From contig JAWKIL010000018.1 in assembly GCA_041394285.1 (NCBI GenBank), positions 82,952 to 146,951 of the forward strand: a stretch of DNA of 64,000 bases, read 5' to 3'. Both the position numbers and the translations under genes were made by a program. The notes below the pieces were generated by a model. It ran no database searches and was not told where the DNA came from. It saw only the letters and a list, made by a program, of their open reading frames with translations. This document shows positions 26,744 to 34,956 of the stretch, one piece after another (position 1 is the first letter of the stretch; each line of letters begins with the position of its first letter). This stretch comes from CADEDH01 sp041394285. GTDB lineage: Bacteria; Actinomycetota; Acidimicrobiia; Acidimicrobiales; SZUA-35.

Positions 26744-26882
26744 GCGGTGACCCGCCGTGCACCAGAGCGGTCACCCGCCGTGACCCCGGGGCGGTGACCC
26801 GCCGTGCACCAGAGCGGTACCCGCCGTCCACCCGGGGCGGTACCCGCCGTACACCCGGGGCGGTACCCGCCTTGCGCCGGCT
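26744..26882 (+). repeat. Six tandem 23-24-nt repeats
   Basis: Units start at 26744, 26767, 26791, 26814, 26837 and 26860. Each begins GCGGT[G/C/A]ACCCGCC or GCGGTACCCGCC, and the copies alternate between two tails. They fill most of the 163-nt gap between the ankyrin stop and the LLM start. Each unit can form a small GCGG/CCGC hairpin. No spacers, so not CRISPR. Confidence 0.8.
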
Positions 26883-26905
26883 GGGCGGGGGGCGCAGGAT
26901 GCGGC

Positions 26906-27919
26906 ATGGCCCTGCGTCGCTCGATCGTGTTCGCCACCAGCCTGTTCCGGCCTCTCCCGGATCTGGCCCGGGAAGCGGAGGCCGCCGGGTTCGACCGGGT
27001 GTGGACCACCGAGTTCCCGGACCGGGACGCCCTGGTGCGGGCGACCGTGATCGGCCTGGCCACCGAGCGGATCGGCGTCGCCACCGGCATCGCCTACAGC
27101 TTCACCCGCCACCCTCTGGCTCTGGCCGCCGCCGCCCTCGACGTCCACGAGGCCATCGGCGGCCGCTTCACGCTGGGTCTCGGCACCGCCACCGCCGCCA
27201 TGCGCTCCCGCTGGTACGGGATCGACGAAGGCCGGGCCATCGGCCGCCTGGCCGACGCCGTGGCCCTGGTCCGGGAGGCCTGGGCCGCCGACGGGCGCTT
27301 CCGGCACGAGGGCGAGTTCTTCCGGGGCCGGGTGGAGGGCCTCGACCTGGCCGGACGGGCCGCAGCGCTACCTCCCCTGCCCGTCTACGGCTCGGGGCTG
27401 AACGCCGCCATGTTGCGGGGGGCCGCCCGCTGCTGCGACGGCCTCGGGCTCCATCCGCTGGCCGCCGCCCCCCTGTACGCCGAACGCACCGTGGCGCCCA
27501 TCCTGGCCGCCCGGGGCGGCCGGTTCCCGGCGGCGATGTGGGTCATCACCCAGATCGACGCCGACCGGGAAGCGGCCCGTAGCCGGGCCCGCCGGGCCCT
27601 CGCCTTCTTCTTCTCCACCCCGGGCTACGAGACGGCGGCCGAGGGGGAAGCGTGGGCCGATGCGCCCGAGCGGATCCGGCGCCGCTTCGCCGAGACCCGG
27701 GCCGACTGGGACGCGGTCAGCGCCGAGGTGCCAGACGAGATGGTCGACGCCATGACCCTGGCCGGCACCCCCGACGAGGTCCGGGACCGGCTCCCGGCGG
27801 TGGAGGCCCGCCTGGCCGAGATCGGTGTCGACGAGCTCGTGTTCCAGACCGGCGCCGACCTCGACGAGCCGACGTTCGTGGCCAACTGCCGCCAGATCAT
27901 CGACTGCTGTCGCCCCTGA
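26906..27919 (+). CDS. LLM-class (luciferase-like) oxidoreductase
   Basis: A 337-residue TIM-barrel protein of the luciferase-like family, typically F420- or FMN-dependent. Indicators are EAEAAGFDRVWTTEFPDRDALV near the N-terminus, IGVATGIAYSFTRHPL, GRFTLGLGTAT, the LPVYGSGLNAAMLRGAARCCDGL cofactor-side region and a closing DEVRDRLPAVEARLAEIGVDELVFQTG. The ATG at 26906 fits the family start; the open frame further upstream only reads through the tandem repeats. No clear ribosome site is visible. It is convergent with the amidotransferase-transglutaminase gene, with a 48-nt palindrome between them. Confidence 0.87.
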   Translation: MALRRSIVFATSLFRPLPDLAREAEAAGFDRVWTTEFPDRDALVRATVIGLATERIGVATGIAYSFTRHPLALAAAALDVHEAIGGRFTLGLGTATAAMRSRWYGIDEGRAIGRLADAVALVREAWAADGRFRHEGEFFRGRVEGLDLAGRAAALPPLPVYGSGLNAAMLRGAARCCDGLGLHPLAAAPLYAERTVAPILAARGGRFPAAMWVITQIDADREAARSRARRALAFFFSTPGYETAAEGEAWADAPERIRRRFAETRADWDAVSAEVPDEMVDAMTLAGTPDEVRDRLPAVEARLAEIGVDELVFQTGADLDEPTFVANCRQIIDCCRP

Positions 27920-27935
27920 GGTTCGAGCCGCGCCC

Positions 27936-27983
27936 GATCTGATGCCGGCAGTCGTCACCCGTGACGTCCGGGGGCAGTAGATC
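27936..27983. terminator. 48-nt palindromic element, single copy
   Basis: A core CGTCACCCGTGACG (two 6-nt arms around CC) is flanked by 17-nt arms that pair at 11 of 17 positions and start/end with GATC. It lies between convergent stops. The same core and layout recur three times at 63658-63823. Confidence 0.7.
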
Positions 27984-27988
27984 GGGGG

Positions 27989-29725
27989 TCAGGCCTCGGT
28001 GACCCTGACGTTGATCGACATCGTCTCGGTCCCGCCGCCGCCGAGGTAGATCACGCCCGAGGTCGGTGTGGCGTCGCGGTAGTTGCGGCCCTTGGCCACC
28101 CGCACGTGGTCGGCCCCCACCCGGCTGCCGTTGGTCGGGTCGTAGCCCCGCCACCCCATCATCGGCAGGAACGCTTCCACCCAGGCGTGAGAGGCGTCGG
28201 ACTGGACCTTGTTGTCGTAGTCCGATCCGGTGAAGATGTAGCCCACCCGGTAGCGGGCCGGGATGTTCAACATCCGGGCCAGGCAGATCATCAGGTTGGC
28301 GAAGTCCTGGCACACCCCGGCCCGGTTGGAGAACACCTCGTAGGGCGTGGTCTCCAGCGTGGTGAACCCCGGCTTGTAGGAATAGTCGGAGTAGATCGTC
28401 CAGGCGATGTCGTCGAGGGTGGGCAGCAGCTCGGAGCGGTTGCGGTGGGCGAAGCTGCGGGCGTACTCGTGCAGCTCCTCCAGCTCGCTCTCCGGTAGCT
28501 CGGGGGGCAGGAGGTAGGAGTGCATCATGTGCTCCTGCCACGGCATCCACATGATCGGCAACTTGGGCGTACGGGGCAACAGGTCGGGGTGGTCGATCGG
28601 GGCCGCCACGGTGACCAGGGCGTTCACCGCGATCGACAGCTCCTGATAGGGGGCGTCGAGCTCCAGGCCGATCACGTCGTTGCCGAACACGTCCTCGAAG
28701 TCCCACCGCAGGCCCTGCACGCTGATGTCGACGGAGTGCTTGGCCACCTGCTGGAACTTGTCGTGCACCGGGGTGAGGCGTATCCGGTGGCTGGACCGCT
28801 CCACCGGGTGCTCGTAGTGGTACCTGGTCACGTGCTCCACGTGCAGCCGGCGGTACAGCGAGCGGGGGGCCAGGGCCAGGGGCGAGGGCACCGCCACCGA
28901 ACCCGGCTCGGCCGGGCGCCCGTGGCCGAAGTGGGCCGGGGCCACCACCCGCCCGCCCTGCACGGCCACGTAGCCGCCGGGCGCGATCTCCTCGAAGTGC
29001 TCGTCGTCGAAGTCGATGGTGGACACCACCACCCCGGAGCGGTTCCAGTCCTGGTGTCCGCCGAGGCGCACCGACACCCCGTAGCGGCTCAGGTTGAGAT
29101 CGCCCTCGGCGTACGGGGGTACGAACCGGCCGGCGAACATCGGCTGGAACGCCGACGTGCACCGGTAGGCGATCAGGGTGGAGCCGTCGGCCAGGAGCAG
29201 GTTGAGCGAGCCCAGCTCGTTGGCCTGGCCCAGGAGCTCGGCCACCCGCTCCGCCCCGAACTCCTCGATGGTGTCGGCCCCGGCGTCGACCAGGTGCTGG
29301 AGCAGCCAGCAGAACAGGTGCTCGGTGTCGGTGGGGCCCACCGGCCGCAACGACGGGTGGATGGGCAGCGGCAGTTCCTTGGACAGATCGCCGATCAGAT
29401 CGCCGTTGTGGGCGATCAGCCACGACCGGCCGGCGAAGTTGCGCACGAACGGGTGTGTGTCCCGGTACGTCGCCCGCTTGGCCGCCCCCCGCAGGTGGGC
29501 CAGCAGCAGGCCGGTGCGCATCATCCCCCAGTCGGCCATCACGTCGGTCACGCCGGCCGACAGGCCCGACGTGGGGTCGCGGATGAAGGCCGCCCCCAAC
29601 TCGTCGTTGGGATACCAGGCGACACCCCAGCCGTTGCGCTGGTCCACCACGGACGACGGGTCGTCGTCGAAGGCCAGGTAGGGCGATACCGCCTGATCGA
29701 AGGACAGACCGACGAGCTCGCTCAC
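27989..29725 (-). CDS. Class II glutamine amidotransferase (Ser nucleophile)-transglutaminase fusion
   Basis: A 578-residue two-domain protein. Residues 1-280 match class II (Ntn) glutamine amidotransferases of the YafJ type: MSELVGLSFDQ, GWGVAWYP, HLR (His 77, Arg 79), AHNGDL (Asn 107, Gly 108), PTDTEH (Asp 133). The catalytic residue 2, Cys in the family (MCELLG), is Ser. Residues about 288-578 are a transglutaminase-like protease with Cys 472 (AGVCQDFAN), His 513 (SHAWVEAF) and Asp 529 (GYDPTNG). The GTG at 29725 is set by GGTGAGG 8 nt upstream and by alignment of the N-terminus. It follows the ATP-grasp/alpha-E gene by 69 nt in one operon. Confidence 0.88.
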   Translation of the reverse strand: MSELVGLSFDQAVSPYLAFDDDPSSVVDQRNGWGVAWYPNDELGAAFIRDPTSGLSAGVTDVMADWGMMRTGLLLAHLRGAAKRATYRDTHPFVRNFAGRSWLIAHNGDLIGDLSKELPLPIHPSLRPVGPTDTEHLFCWLLQHLVDAGADTIEEFGAERVAELLGQANELGSLNLLLADGSTLIAYRCTSAFQPMFAGRFVPPYAEGDLNLSRYGVSVRLGGHQDWNRSGVVVSTIDFDDEHFEEIAPGGYVAVQGGRVVAPAHFGHGRPAEPGSVAVPSPLALAPRSLYRRLHVEHVTRYHYEHPVERSSHRIRLTPVHDKFQQVAKHSVDISVQGLRWDFEDVFGNDVIGLELDAPYQELSIAVNALVTVAAPIDHPDLLPRTPKLPIMWMPWQEHMMHSYLLPPELPESELEELHEYARSFAHRNRSELLPTLDDIAWTIYSDYSYKPGFTTLETTPYEVFSNRAGVCQDFANLMICLARMLNIPARYRVGYIFTGSDYDNKVQSDASHAWVEAFLPMMGWRGYDPTNGSRVGADHVRVAKGRNYRDATPTSGVIYLGGGGTETMSINVRVTEA

Positions 29726-29794
29726 CGGCAACGCCTCACCAGGCCGGGCAGCAGGCGCGCCCGCAGGCCCGTAAGCGGGGCGGCCGGGGCCACG

Positions 29795-32248
29795 TCAGGT
29801 ACGCGCCAGGAAGAATTCGGCATGGACCTGGTCGCTGAACGCCTCGAGGTCGGTGGCGTAGGAGCGCAGCCACTGGCTGGGCGAGGACCCGACGAACCAG
29901 TTCGACGTGGGGCCTTCCAGGCGATCGACCAGCTCCCGCATCATCTTCAGCGATCCGGTGTCGGGTCGGTCGGTGTCTTCGGTGGTCATCACACTCAGTT
30001 GGCGCTCGCAGCGGTGGGCACACCACAGCAGGCTCCGGGGGAACTCCCGGTCCTGAACGAGGAAGTTTATGGCATCGAGCGGGTCGAGCGATGTCTGGAA
30101 GACCCGCCGGTACTCCTGCAGCGCCCCCGCCGCCCGCAGCAGGTTCGACCAGTGACCCACCAGCGGCCGGTCGTGGCCCACCAGCCGGGCGAAGTAGACC
30201 TCGATCAGGCGGGCCATCAGCAGGCCCCGCTCCGTCATCCGTCCCACGGTGAGGAACCGCCAGGCGTCGTTGCGGGACATGGTGGCCTCGGTGATCCCCA
30301 GGAAGGTCTGACAGATCCGGCTCACCCGGGCGAACAGCTCCTGGGGCTCCTCGCGGAGCTTGCGGTCGAAGTCGAGATCGCACAGTTCCATCCAGGCGTC
30401 GTTCACCGACCCCCGCAGCTCCACCGGCACCCGCTCCCGGATGCCCCGCAGGTTGGAGCGGGCAGCGGCCAGGCACGACAGGATCGATCCCAGGTTGCCC
30501 CGGTCGTCGACCAGGAACCGGGTGACGGCGTAGGTCTCCAGTGGGTGGCCGGCCTCGTCGAACTCGCTGGTGAGGGCGAGAACCTCGAGCAGCTCGCTCC
30601 ACCGCAGCCCGGCATCCACCGGCAGGCCCGACAGCACGCCGTGGTGGGCCTCGGCCAGCATCCGGGCCGTGCCGTCCATCCGCTCCAGGTAGCGGCCGGT
30701 CCAGTAGAGGGGCTCGGCCACCCGGGCCAGGATCACGTCGTCGCTGGTGCGCCCGGCCTGGTCGAGCGGTCGGCTGATGCCCACCCGGCCGCCGTCGGCC
30801 CGCAGCACCCAGGTGTCCTTCGATCCCCCGCCCTGCGACGAGTTGACGACCAGCGAGCCCTTGCGCAGCGCCACCCGGGTGAGGCCGCCGGGGAGGACGT
30901 CGATGTACTCGCCACCCACCACGAACGGCCGCAGGTCGATGTGGCGGGGTTCCAGGCGCCCGTCGACCAGCGTGGGATGGCGGCTCAGCTTGATCACCCG
31001 CTGGGCGATGTAGCGATGGGGCTCGGCCGCCACGAGCGTCCGGATCTCGGCCACCCCCTCGTCGGTGGCCTGAGGGCCGATGAAGATGCCGTAGCCGCCC
31101 GAACCGTCGACCGGTTTGATCACCCACCGGGTGGGGTCGGCCATCACCTCGGCCCGGGCCTCCGGGTTGCGCAGCAGGAACGTCTCCACGTTGGACAGGA
31201 TCGGCGTCTCGTTCAGGTAGTACCGGATCATGTCGGGCACGAAGGTGTACATGGCCTTGTCGTCGGCGGCCCCGTTGCCCAGGGCGTTGGCCAGGGTCAC
31301 GGCGCCCGCCTTGGCCGCCCTCACCAGGCCCTTCACCCCGAGCATGGAGTCGGGGTGGCCCACCTCGGGATCGAGGAAGGCGTCGTCGACCCGGCGGTAG
31401 ATGACGTCCACAGCCTTGCGGCCGCGGGTGGTGCGCATCCAGACCCGGTCCTCGTCGACCATCAGATCCGACCCCTCCACCAGGGCGACGCCCATGTTCT
31501 GGGCCAGGAAAGCGTGCTCGAAGTAGGCCGAGTTGTAGATACCGGGTGTGAGGAGCACCACGGTGGGGAGGCCACCGGTCATCGAGGGCGGGGCGATCGA
31601 CTGGAGGGCCCGCAGCAGGAGGGTGGGGTACTGCTCGACCGTCCGGATCTTCGCCTCGGCCAGCATCTTGGGCAGGAGGCGCGTCATGGCCAGCCGGTTC
31701 TCGAGCACGTAGGAGACGCCGGAGGGCACCCGCAGGTTGTCTTCCAGCACCAGATAGCGACCGTCGTCGTCCCGCACGAGGTCGATGCCGGCCACCAGAG
31801 CCCGGGCGTTGAACGGCTGGGGCACGCCCTTGGCCCAGTCGGTGTACCCGTCGGCCCCGGCCACCAGGTCGGCGGGGACGATCCCGTCGTTGACGATGGC
31901 GGCCGGGCCGTCGTAGATGTCGCCGAGGAACTGGTTGAGGGCCCGGAGGCGCTGCACCAGCCCGGCCTCCACCTCGGCCCACTCGGTGGCCGGGATGACC
32001 CGGGGCACGAGATCGAGGGGGAAGGTGCGTTCGGTGCCGTCGGTGTCGCCGTAGACGGTGAAGGTGATGTCCCTCGTTCGGAACAGCGTGTCCTTCACCT
32101 GCTGGCGGCGGACCAGCTCGTCGGCGCCCATCACCGAGATCTGGTGGGCCACCAGCTCGTAGGTGGAGCGGAAGGCGCCAGAGGGGTCGATCACCTCGTC
32201 GAAGAAGCCGTTGTACTCGTAGTCGACGAAGGGCCCGCTTTGTGCCAT
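29795..32248 (-). CDS. Circularly permuted ATP-grasp fused to alpha-E domain
   Basis: An 817-residue protein. Residues about 1-500 are a circularly permuted ATP-grasp ligase (COG2308), with VLEDNLRVPSGVSYVLENR, LTPGIYNSAYFEHAFLA and RWVIKPVDGSGGYGI as nucleotide- and metal-binding elements. Residues about 510-817 are the all-helical alpha-E domain (COG2307), starting VAEPLYWTGRYLERMDGTAR. These are more often separate neighbouring genes; here they are one polypeptide. They are predicted to form amide or peptide bonds with Anbu and transglutaminases. The ATG at 32248 has TATTGT 6 nt upstream (leaderless). First gene of a two-gene operon with the amidotransferase fusion. Confidence 0.92.
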   Translation of the reverse strand: MAQSGPFVDYEYNGFFDEVIDPSGAFRSTYELVAHQISVMGADELVRRQQVKDTLFRTRDITFTVYGDTDGTERTFPLDLVPRVIPATEWAEVEAGLVQRLRALNQFLGDIYDGPAAIVNDGIVPADLVAGADGYTDWAKGVPQPFNARALVAGIDLVRDDDGRYLVLEDNLRVPSGVSYVLENRLAMTRLLPKMLAEAKIRTVEQYPTLLLRALQSIAPPSMTGGLPTVVLLTPGIYNSAYFEHAFLAQNMGVALVEGSDLMVDEDRVWMRTTRGRKAVDVIYRRVDDAFLDPEVGHPDSMLGVKGLVRAAKAGAVTLANALGNGAADDKAMYTFVPDMIRYYLNETPILSNVETFLLRNPEARAEVMADPTRWVIKPVDGSGGYGIFIGPQATDEGVAEIRTLVAAEPHRYIAQRVIKLSRHPTLVDGRLEPRHIDLRPFVVGGEYIDVLPGGLTRVALRKGSLVVNSSQGGGSKDTWVLRADGGRVGISRPLDQAGRTSDDVILARVAEPLYWTGRYLERMDGTARMLAEAHHGVLSGLPVDAGLRWSELLEVLALTSEFDEAGHPLETYAVTRFLVDDRGNLGSILSCLAAARSNLRGIRERVPVELRGSVNDAWMELCDLDFDRKLREEPQELFARVSRICQTFLGITEATMSRNDAWRFLTVGRMTERGLLMARLIEVYFARLVGHDRPLVGHWSNLLRAAGALQEYRRVFQTSLDPLDAINFLVQDREFPRSLLWCAHRCERQLSVMTTEDTDRPDTGSLKMMRELVDRLEGPTSNWFVGSSPSQWLRSYATDLEAFSDQVHAEFFLART

Positions 32249-32254
32249 GGCCCG

Positions 32255-32260
32255 ACAATA
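32255..32260 (-). promoter_or_regulatory. -10 box TATTGT, leaderless ATP-grasp transcript
   Basis: TATTGT (minus strand) ends 6 nt before the ATG at 32248. Confidence 0.5.
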
Positions 32261-32365
32261 CTCCAATAGCCCGTTCAGCAGGTCAGCCTCCACACCCCCC
32301 TATCGGAGGTTCCCCGGCCCGTTTGACCAGCATCTTTCGCGTTCCTTACCACGCCGGGGGCGCGG

Positions 32366-33859
32366 TCAGCGGGCCTGGGGAAAGCCGAGGTCCACCCCTC
32401 GCTCGTGGGGGTCGGGCCAGCGCACGGTGACGGCCTTGTACGAGGTGTAGAACTTCACACCCTCGGGGCCGTAGACGTGGGTGTCGCCGAACAGCGAGTC
32501 TTTCCAGCCGCCAAAGGAGTGGTAGGCCATCGGCACCGGGATGGGCACGTTGATGCCCACCATGCCCGCCGTCACCTCCCGCTGGAACACCCGGGCCGCG
32601 CCACCGTCGTTGGTGAAGATGGCCGCCCCGTTGCCGTAGGGGTTCGAGTTGACCAGGGCCAGCGCCTCGTCGAACGTCTCGGCCCGCATCACCGCCAGGA
32701 CGGGCCCGAAGATCTCGTCGGCGTAGATCTTCATGGCCGGGGTCACCCGGTCGAACAGGCAGGGCCCGAGCCAGAAGCCGCCGGGGTGGCCGTCCACCTG
32801 CAGGTCGCGGCCGTCGACCACCAGATCGGCCCCCTCGCTCAGGCCCAGGTCGACGTAGCTGCGTACCCGGTCCCGGTGGGTGGCCGTGACCAGCGCCCCC
32901 ATGTCGACCGCCTCCTCGGACAGCCCCGGCCCGATCCGCAGCCGCCCGATGCGCTCCACGATGGCGGGGATGAGCCGGTCGGCCACGTCGCCCACCGCCA
33001 CCACCACCGAGATGGCCATGCACCGCTCGCCGGCCGAGCCGTAGCCGGCGCTCACCGCTGCATCGGCCGCCTGGCCGATGTCGGCGTCGGGCAGGACCAC
33101 CATGTGGTTCTTCGCCCCGCCCAGGGCCTGGACCCGCTTGCCGGCGGCCGAGGCCCGTTGGTGGATGGCCCGGGCGATCGGGGTGGATCCGACGAAGCTG
33201 ACGGCGGCGACATCAGGATGGTCGAGCAGGGCGTTGACCGCCGTGGCGTCGCCCTGGACCACGTTGAGCACCCCGTCGGGCACGCCGGCCCGTTGCACCA
33301 GCTCGGCCAGCAGCAGCGATGCCGAAGGATCCCGCTCGGAGGGTTTCAGCACGAACGTGTTCCCGCAGGCCAGGGCCATGGGGAACATCCACATGGGCAC
33401 CATCACGGGGAAGTTGAACGGAGTGATCCCGGCCACCACGCCCAGGGGCTGGCGCACGCTGTAGGCGTCGACGGCCGACGACACGTCGGGGGTCATCTCC
33501 CCCTTCAGCAGCGACGGGATGCCGCAGGCGAACTCCACCACCTCGAGGCCCCGCTGCACCTCGCCCAGGGCATCGGCGAAGACCTTGCCGTGCTCGGCCG
33601 AGATCGTGCGGGCCAGCTCCGACCGGTTGGCGTCGATCAGCTCCCGCAGCTTGAACATGACGCCGGCCCGCTGCGACAGGGATGCCTCCCGCCAGGCCGG
33701 GAACGCCGCCCGGGCGGCGGCCACGGCCTCGTTCACGTCGTCGACCGAGGCCAGCGGCACCTGGCCGGTGACCGCCCCGGTGGCCGGGTTGAACACGGGG
33801 GAGGTGGCGCCCGGGTTGCCGGTTGTGGCCCGGCCGCCGATCCAGTGCGTGATGGTCAT
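32366..33859 (-). CDS. mmsA: Methylmalonate-semialdehyde dehydrogenase (CoA-acylating)
   Basis: A 497-residue aldehyde dehydrogenase of the MmsA group, which turns (methyl)malonate semialdehyde plus CoA and NAD+ into propionyl- or acetyl-CoA in valine, beta-alanine and inositol catabolism. The MmsA-specific stretches are ITPFNFPVMVPMWMFPMALACGN, QALGGAKNHMVV (where other ALDHs have an ELGG general base) and the catalytic Cys in GSAGERCMA. C-terminal SFGGWKDSLFGD is typical. The start at 33859 has TACGCT 7 nt upstream. No partner mmsB or inositol genes are adjacent. Confidence 0.92.
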   Translation of the reverse strand: MTITHWIGGRATTGNPGATSPVFNPATGAVTGQVPLASVDDVNEAVAAARAAFPAWREASLSQRAGVMFKLRELIDANRSELARTISAEHGKVFADALGEVQRGLEVVEFACGIPSLLKGEMTPDVSSAVDAYSVRQPLGVVAGITPFNFPVMVPMWMFPMALACGNTFVLKPSERDPSASLLLAELVQRAGVPDGVLNVVQGDATAVNALLDHPDVAAVSFVGSTPIARAIHQRASAAGKRVQALGGAKNHMVVLPDADIGQAADAAVSAGYGSAGERCMAISVVVAVGDVADRLIPAIVERIGRLRIGPGLSEEAVDMGALVTATHRDRVRSYVDLGLSEGADLVVDGRDLQVDGHPGGFWLGPCLFDRVTPAMKIYADEIFGPVLAVMRAETFDEALALVNSNPYGNGAAIFTNDGGAARVFQREVTAGMVGINVPIPVPMAYHSFGGWKDSLFGDTHVYGPEGVKFYTSYKAVTVRWPDPHERGVDLGFPQAR

Positions 33860-33866
33860 GAAACGC

Positions 33867-33872
33867 AGCGTA
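33867..33872 (-). promoter_or_regulatory. -10 box TACGCT, leaderless mmsA transcript
   Basis: TACGCT (minus strand) ends 7 nt before the ATG at 33859. Confidence 0.5.
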
Positions 33873-33908
33873 GCTGCGGGCCGGGTTGGGCCCCGGCCCA
33901 GATGGGGC

Positions 33909-33927
33909 GCGGGGGCGCAGCCCCCGC
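33909..33927. repeat. GC hairpin in a divergent gap
   Basis: GCGGGGGC and GCCCCCGC pair perfectly around a GCA loop. It sits between divergent genes, where a terminator is not needed, and resembles the hairpin at 6579-6596. Confidence 0.5.
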
Positions 33928-34005
33928 AACGAGGAGGTCAAACCAGGGTGGTGACAGTGATGAAGGTCCCGCCGGGTTGCCGTACCCGCCAGCCGACGGA
34001 CCCTC

Positions 34006-34011
34006 TATGGT
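34006..34011 (+). promoter_or_regulatory. -10 box TATGGT, leaderless sugar reductase transcript
   Basis: TATGGT ends 7 nt before the ATG at 34019. It overlaps the in-frame ATG at 34007, which argues for the later start. Confidence 0.5.
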
Positions 34012-34018
34012 TGGCGCC

Positions 34019-34921
34019 ATGAAGGTGCTGGTGACCGGGGCCGCCGGGCCCGTGGGGTCTGCAATCGAGTCCGTCGTCCCCGCCCTCCACGGCGACGAGG
34101 TGGTGAGCGCGGCCGTGGACCTGCTCGACCCGGTGGCGGTGGCGGGCTATGTGGAGCGCCACGCCCCCGACGGCATCGTGCACAGCGCCCTGGCCCCCGA
34201 CCGGGAGCGCATCCTGCGGGACCGCCAGTACGGGTGGCGCACCCAGGTGGAGTCCACCCGCGTCCTGGCCGATATCGCCACCCGGGCCGGGATCCCGTTC
34301 GTCCTGCTATCGAGCGACTGGGTGTTCGACGGCACCCAGGGCCCGGCCTCCGAGCAGACCCCGCCCAACCCGATCAGCCTCCCCGGGTTCCTCCAGGCGG
34401 CGGCGGAGATCGTGACCCTCGATCGTGACGGGGCGGTGGCCCGGGTGTCGGCCGTGAACACCGCCCGGACCGGGCCCGACGAACCGGCGGCCGGTCCCTA
34501 CGGCAGCCTCGACTTCGTGGCCCCGCTGGTCGATGCCCTGGAGGCGGGCCGGCCGTTCACCGTGTGGGAGGCGGACGATCTGAACATGATCGCCACCCCG
34601 TCGCTGGCCTCGATGTGCGCCGAGGTGATCCGGGCCCTCCTGGCCGACCGGGTGAGCGGCATCGCCCACTGCTGCGGGGCCGACGCCGTGAGCCGCCGGG
34701 AGCTTGCCCTGGCCGTGGTCGACGCCTTCGAGCTCGACGGCAGCCTGCTCCGCTTCGGCCGTCCGCCGCAGCCCGCCCCCCTCGCCCTCCCCTACGATTC
34801 GTCGCTCGACGCCGCCGAGACGGCCAAGCGGCTCGACGTCGAGCTGCCCACCCTGGCCGAGCTGCTCGGGGCACTGCGCCGCGAGCGGATCACCGGCACC
34901 GTCACCCCCTTCGTCGAGTAG
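34019..34921 (+). CDS. RmlD-like dTDP-4-dehydrorhamnose reductase family protein
   Basis: A 300-residue short-chain Rossmann protein of the RmlD_sub_bind type. N-terminal MKVLVTGAAGPVGSAIE binds NAD(P); HAPDGIVHSAL and FVLLSSDWVFDGT are the family's substrate-side landmarks. The usual YxxxK catalytic pair is replaced: PGFLQAAAEIV stands where YGxTKLxGE is expected, so a non-standard or non-catalytic role is possible. No rml or other nucleotide-sugar genes are nearby, which also argues against dTDP-rhamnose synthesis. A 10-bp palindrome follows. Confidence 0.78.
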   Translation: MKVLVTGAAGPVGSAIESVVPALHGDEVVSAAVDLLDPVAVAGYVERHAPDGIVHSALAPDRERILRDRQYGWRTQVESTRVLADIATRAGIPFVLLSSDWVFDGTQGPASEQTPPNPISLPGFLQAAAEIVTLDRDGAVARVSAVNTARTGPDEPAAGPYGSLDFVAPLVDALEAGRPFTVWEADDLNMIATPSLASMCAEVIRALLADRVSGIAHCCGADAVSRRELALAVVDAFELDGSLLRFGRPPQPAPLALPYDSSLDAAETAKRLDVELPTLAELLGALRRERITGTVTPFVE

Positions 34922-34956
34922 CCGGCCCGGCGGCCCCGGGGCGGTCGGGTCGTCCC

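Noticed and set aside
26744..26882. Possible CRISPR array (six short repeats)
   Set aside because: Repeats are directly adjacent with no variable spacers.
29725..29760. Frameshift or missed upstream start hiding a normal Cys2 in the amidotransferase
   Set aside because: The upstream in-frame codons read R-P-G-E-A-L-P-V and contain no Met-Cys; GGTGAGG is correctly placed for the GTG start and the downstream frame is open and family-like.
28520..32269. Very long open frame (about 1250 codons) on the plus strand opposite the ATP-grasp and amidotransferase genes
   Set aside because: It is antisense to two genes with clear active sites and its translation is low-complexity His/Gly/Val/Pro sequence, as expected for the complement of GC-rich codons.
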